Of a stretch of 64,000 nt of DNA, positions 63,510-64,000 are shown one piece after another; position 1 is the stretch's first letter; every line of letters starts with the position of its first letter. Source of the stretch: an uncultured Oscillospiraceae bacterium (GTDB lineage Bacteria; Bacillota; Clostridia; Oscillospirales; Oscillospiraceae); contig CANRFN010000009.1 in assembly GCA_947629915.1 (NCBI GenBank), positions 21,076-85,075 of the forward strand. Direction: 5' to 3'. A model generated the notes under the pieces. It was given only the letters and a program-made list of their open reading frames with translations. It ran no database searches and had not been told where the DNA came from. The position numbers and the translations under genes were made by a program.

Positions 63510-63554
63510 ACAAGGAGCACAGTACCTCATACACATCAGGACTGTGCCCCTTGT
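63510..63554 (-). terminator. Hairpin terminator candidate for the 63.7 kb gene
   Basis: ACAAGG/CCTTGT and GCACAG/CTGTGC pair with small mismatches; on the minus strand the stem is followed by T-rich sequence. It lies about 115 nt after the small hypothetical gene. Confidence 0.4.
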
Positions 63555-63667
63555 GTGATTCCCCGCTAAGCTATGTAGTGTATTACACAGCAGCACAACT
63601 ACATCCTTCCGAAATATCCAGTGCTAAAGTCATCCCGCCTAGTCAGATAGTAGTCGCGAACTCTTTT

Positions 63668-63877
63668 TTATGCTTCATATTGATCTTTCCTGTCACCTTC
63701 TAGTTGAGAGAGCAGCCCATCTATCGTTTCATCGAACTCAAATTTGTCGTTGTGTCCAACTTTCAGCCGATTTCTAAATCGTTCAATATTGTTTTGCACT
63801 TCATCGTCTGTCAGCCAATACCTATCATTATGAAGCTCCCGCTCCAGATTATTAACAGTTTTAATTTGCCTTTTCAA
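63668..63877 (-). CDS. Small hypothetical protein
   Basis: A 69-codon ORF from a TTG at 63877: highly charged and helical, with ERELHNDRYWLTDDEVQNNI and GHNDKFEFDETIDGLLSQLE. The frame stays open for about 17 more codons upstream, reading CDRCIVYEAVCAELK, so the true start is not settled, and the part near the right edge has further helical coding-like text in another frame. It may be a remnant or a small accessory protein. No family recognised. Confidence 0.4.
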   Translation of the reverse strand: MKRQIKTVNNLERELHNDRYWLTDDEVQNNIERFRNRLKVGHNDKFEFDETIDGLLSQLEGDRKDQYEA

Positions 63878-64000
63878 TTCAGCGCAAACAGCTTCATATA
63901 CTATACAACGGTCACACTTAAATATTTTCCTAGAAGTGCATGCGCTTCTTTAGTCGCGTTAGTAAGTTTTTTAACATGTTAGTTAACCTTAAAATGATTA

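Larger units (their letters stand above)
62455..63667. other. Spacer upstream of the recombinase-like genes
   Basis: No supported gene in 1.2 kb. It contains the rest of the duplicated leader, a minus-strand TATAAT at 62794-62799 (with a poor -35), palindrome E at 62897-62920, and a terminator-like hairpin at 63510-63554. Low coding potential. Confidence 0.5.

Overview
The window looks like the chromosome of a fairly GC-rich anaerobic Firmicute of the Oscillospiraceae (Clostridia) type. This is inferred from strong AGGAGG ribosome binding sites, the ffh-rpsP-khpA-rimM-trmD order, a YolD/Y-family polymerase pair and the general protein style; the species cannot be named from sequence reading alone. 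No tRNA, rRNA or CRISPR array was recognised.

Region 1 (1-18.3 kb) is GC-rich and mostly housekeeping. It holds the start of der, a yceD-rpmF operon, folD and lgt on the minus strand, and then a plus-strand translation operon: ylxM, ffh, rpsP, khpA, rimM, a trmD-acetyltransferase fusion and rsmA. A cell-wall amidase, a GH4 glycosidase, an asparagine synthetase, a Y-family polymerase with its YolD partner, and a small HTH regulator follow.

Region 2 (18.4-26.8 kb) is an accessory and decaying stretch: a shortened UDP-galactopyranose-mutase-like enzyme, a GH25-LysM lysozyme, two secreted repeat proteins (one frameshifted), and fragments. It includes a rotted second copy of the Y-family polymerase with an internal inversion.

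Region 3 (26.9-60.8 kb), almost all on the minus strand and partly much more AT-rich, is a large surface-polymer locus. It contains dTDP-rhamnose synthesis (rfbA, rfbC, rfbB, rfbD), a Wzm/Wzt-type ABC exporter, several glycosyltransferases including a 1,093-residue methyltransferase/coiled-coil/double-GT2 protein, a sulfatase-fold membrane enzyme, a GtrA/GT2/flippase set, and a kinase/HAD/nucleotidyltransferase trio. Its far end encodes a cassette for an unusual substituent: aminotransferase, HAD phosphatase, ATP-grasp ligase, opine dehydrogenase, a nucleotidyltransferase-aminotransferase fusion and a YidC-glycerophosphotransferase fusion.

Region 4 (60.9-64 kb) holds a tyrosine-recombinase-like gene whose C-terminus does not show the usual catalytic tyrosine, a tandem partial copy of it, and spacer DNA. 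The most interesting signal of the window is a palindrome, CCAACGTAAT-N4-ATTACGTTGG. It lies inside the first codons of this gene and of its partial copy, upstream of them, in the leader of the 35.3 kb operon, and on both sides of a promoter before the secreted-repeat gene. This suggests a dedicated, possibly phase-variable, control system for the surface locus.
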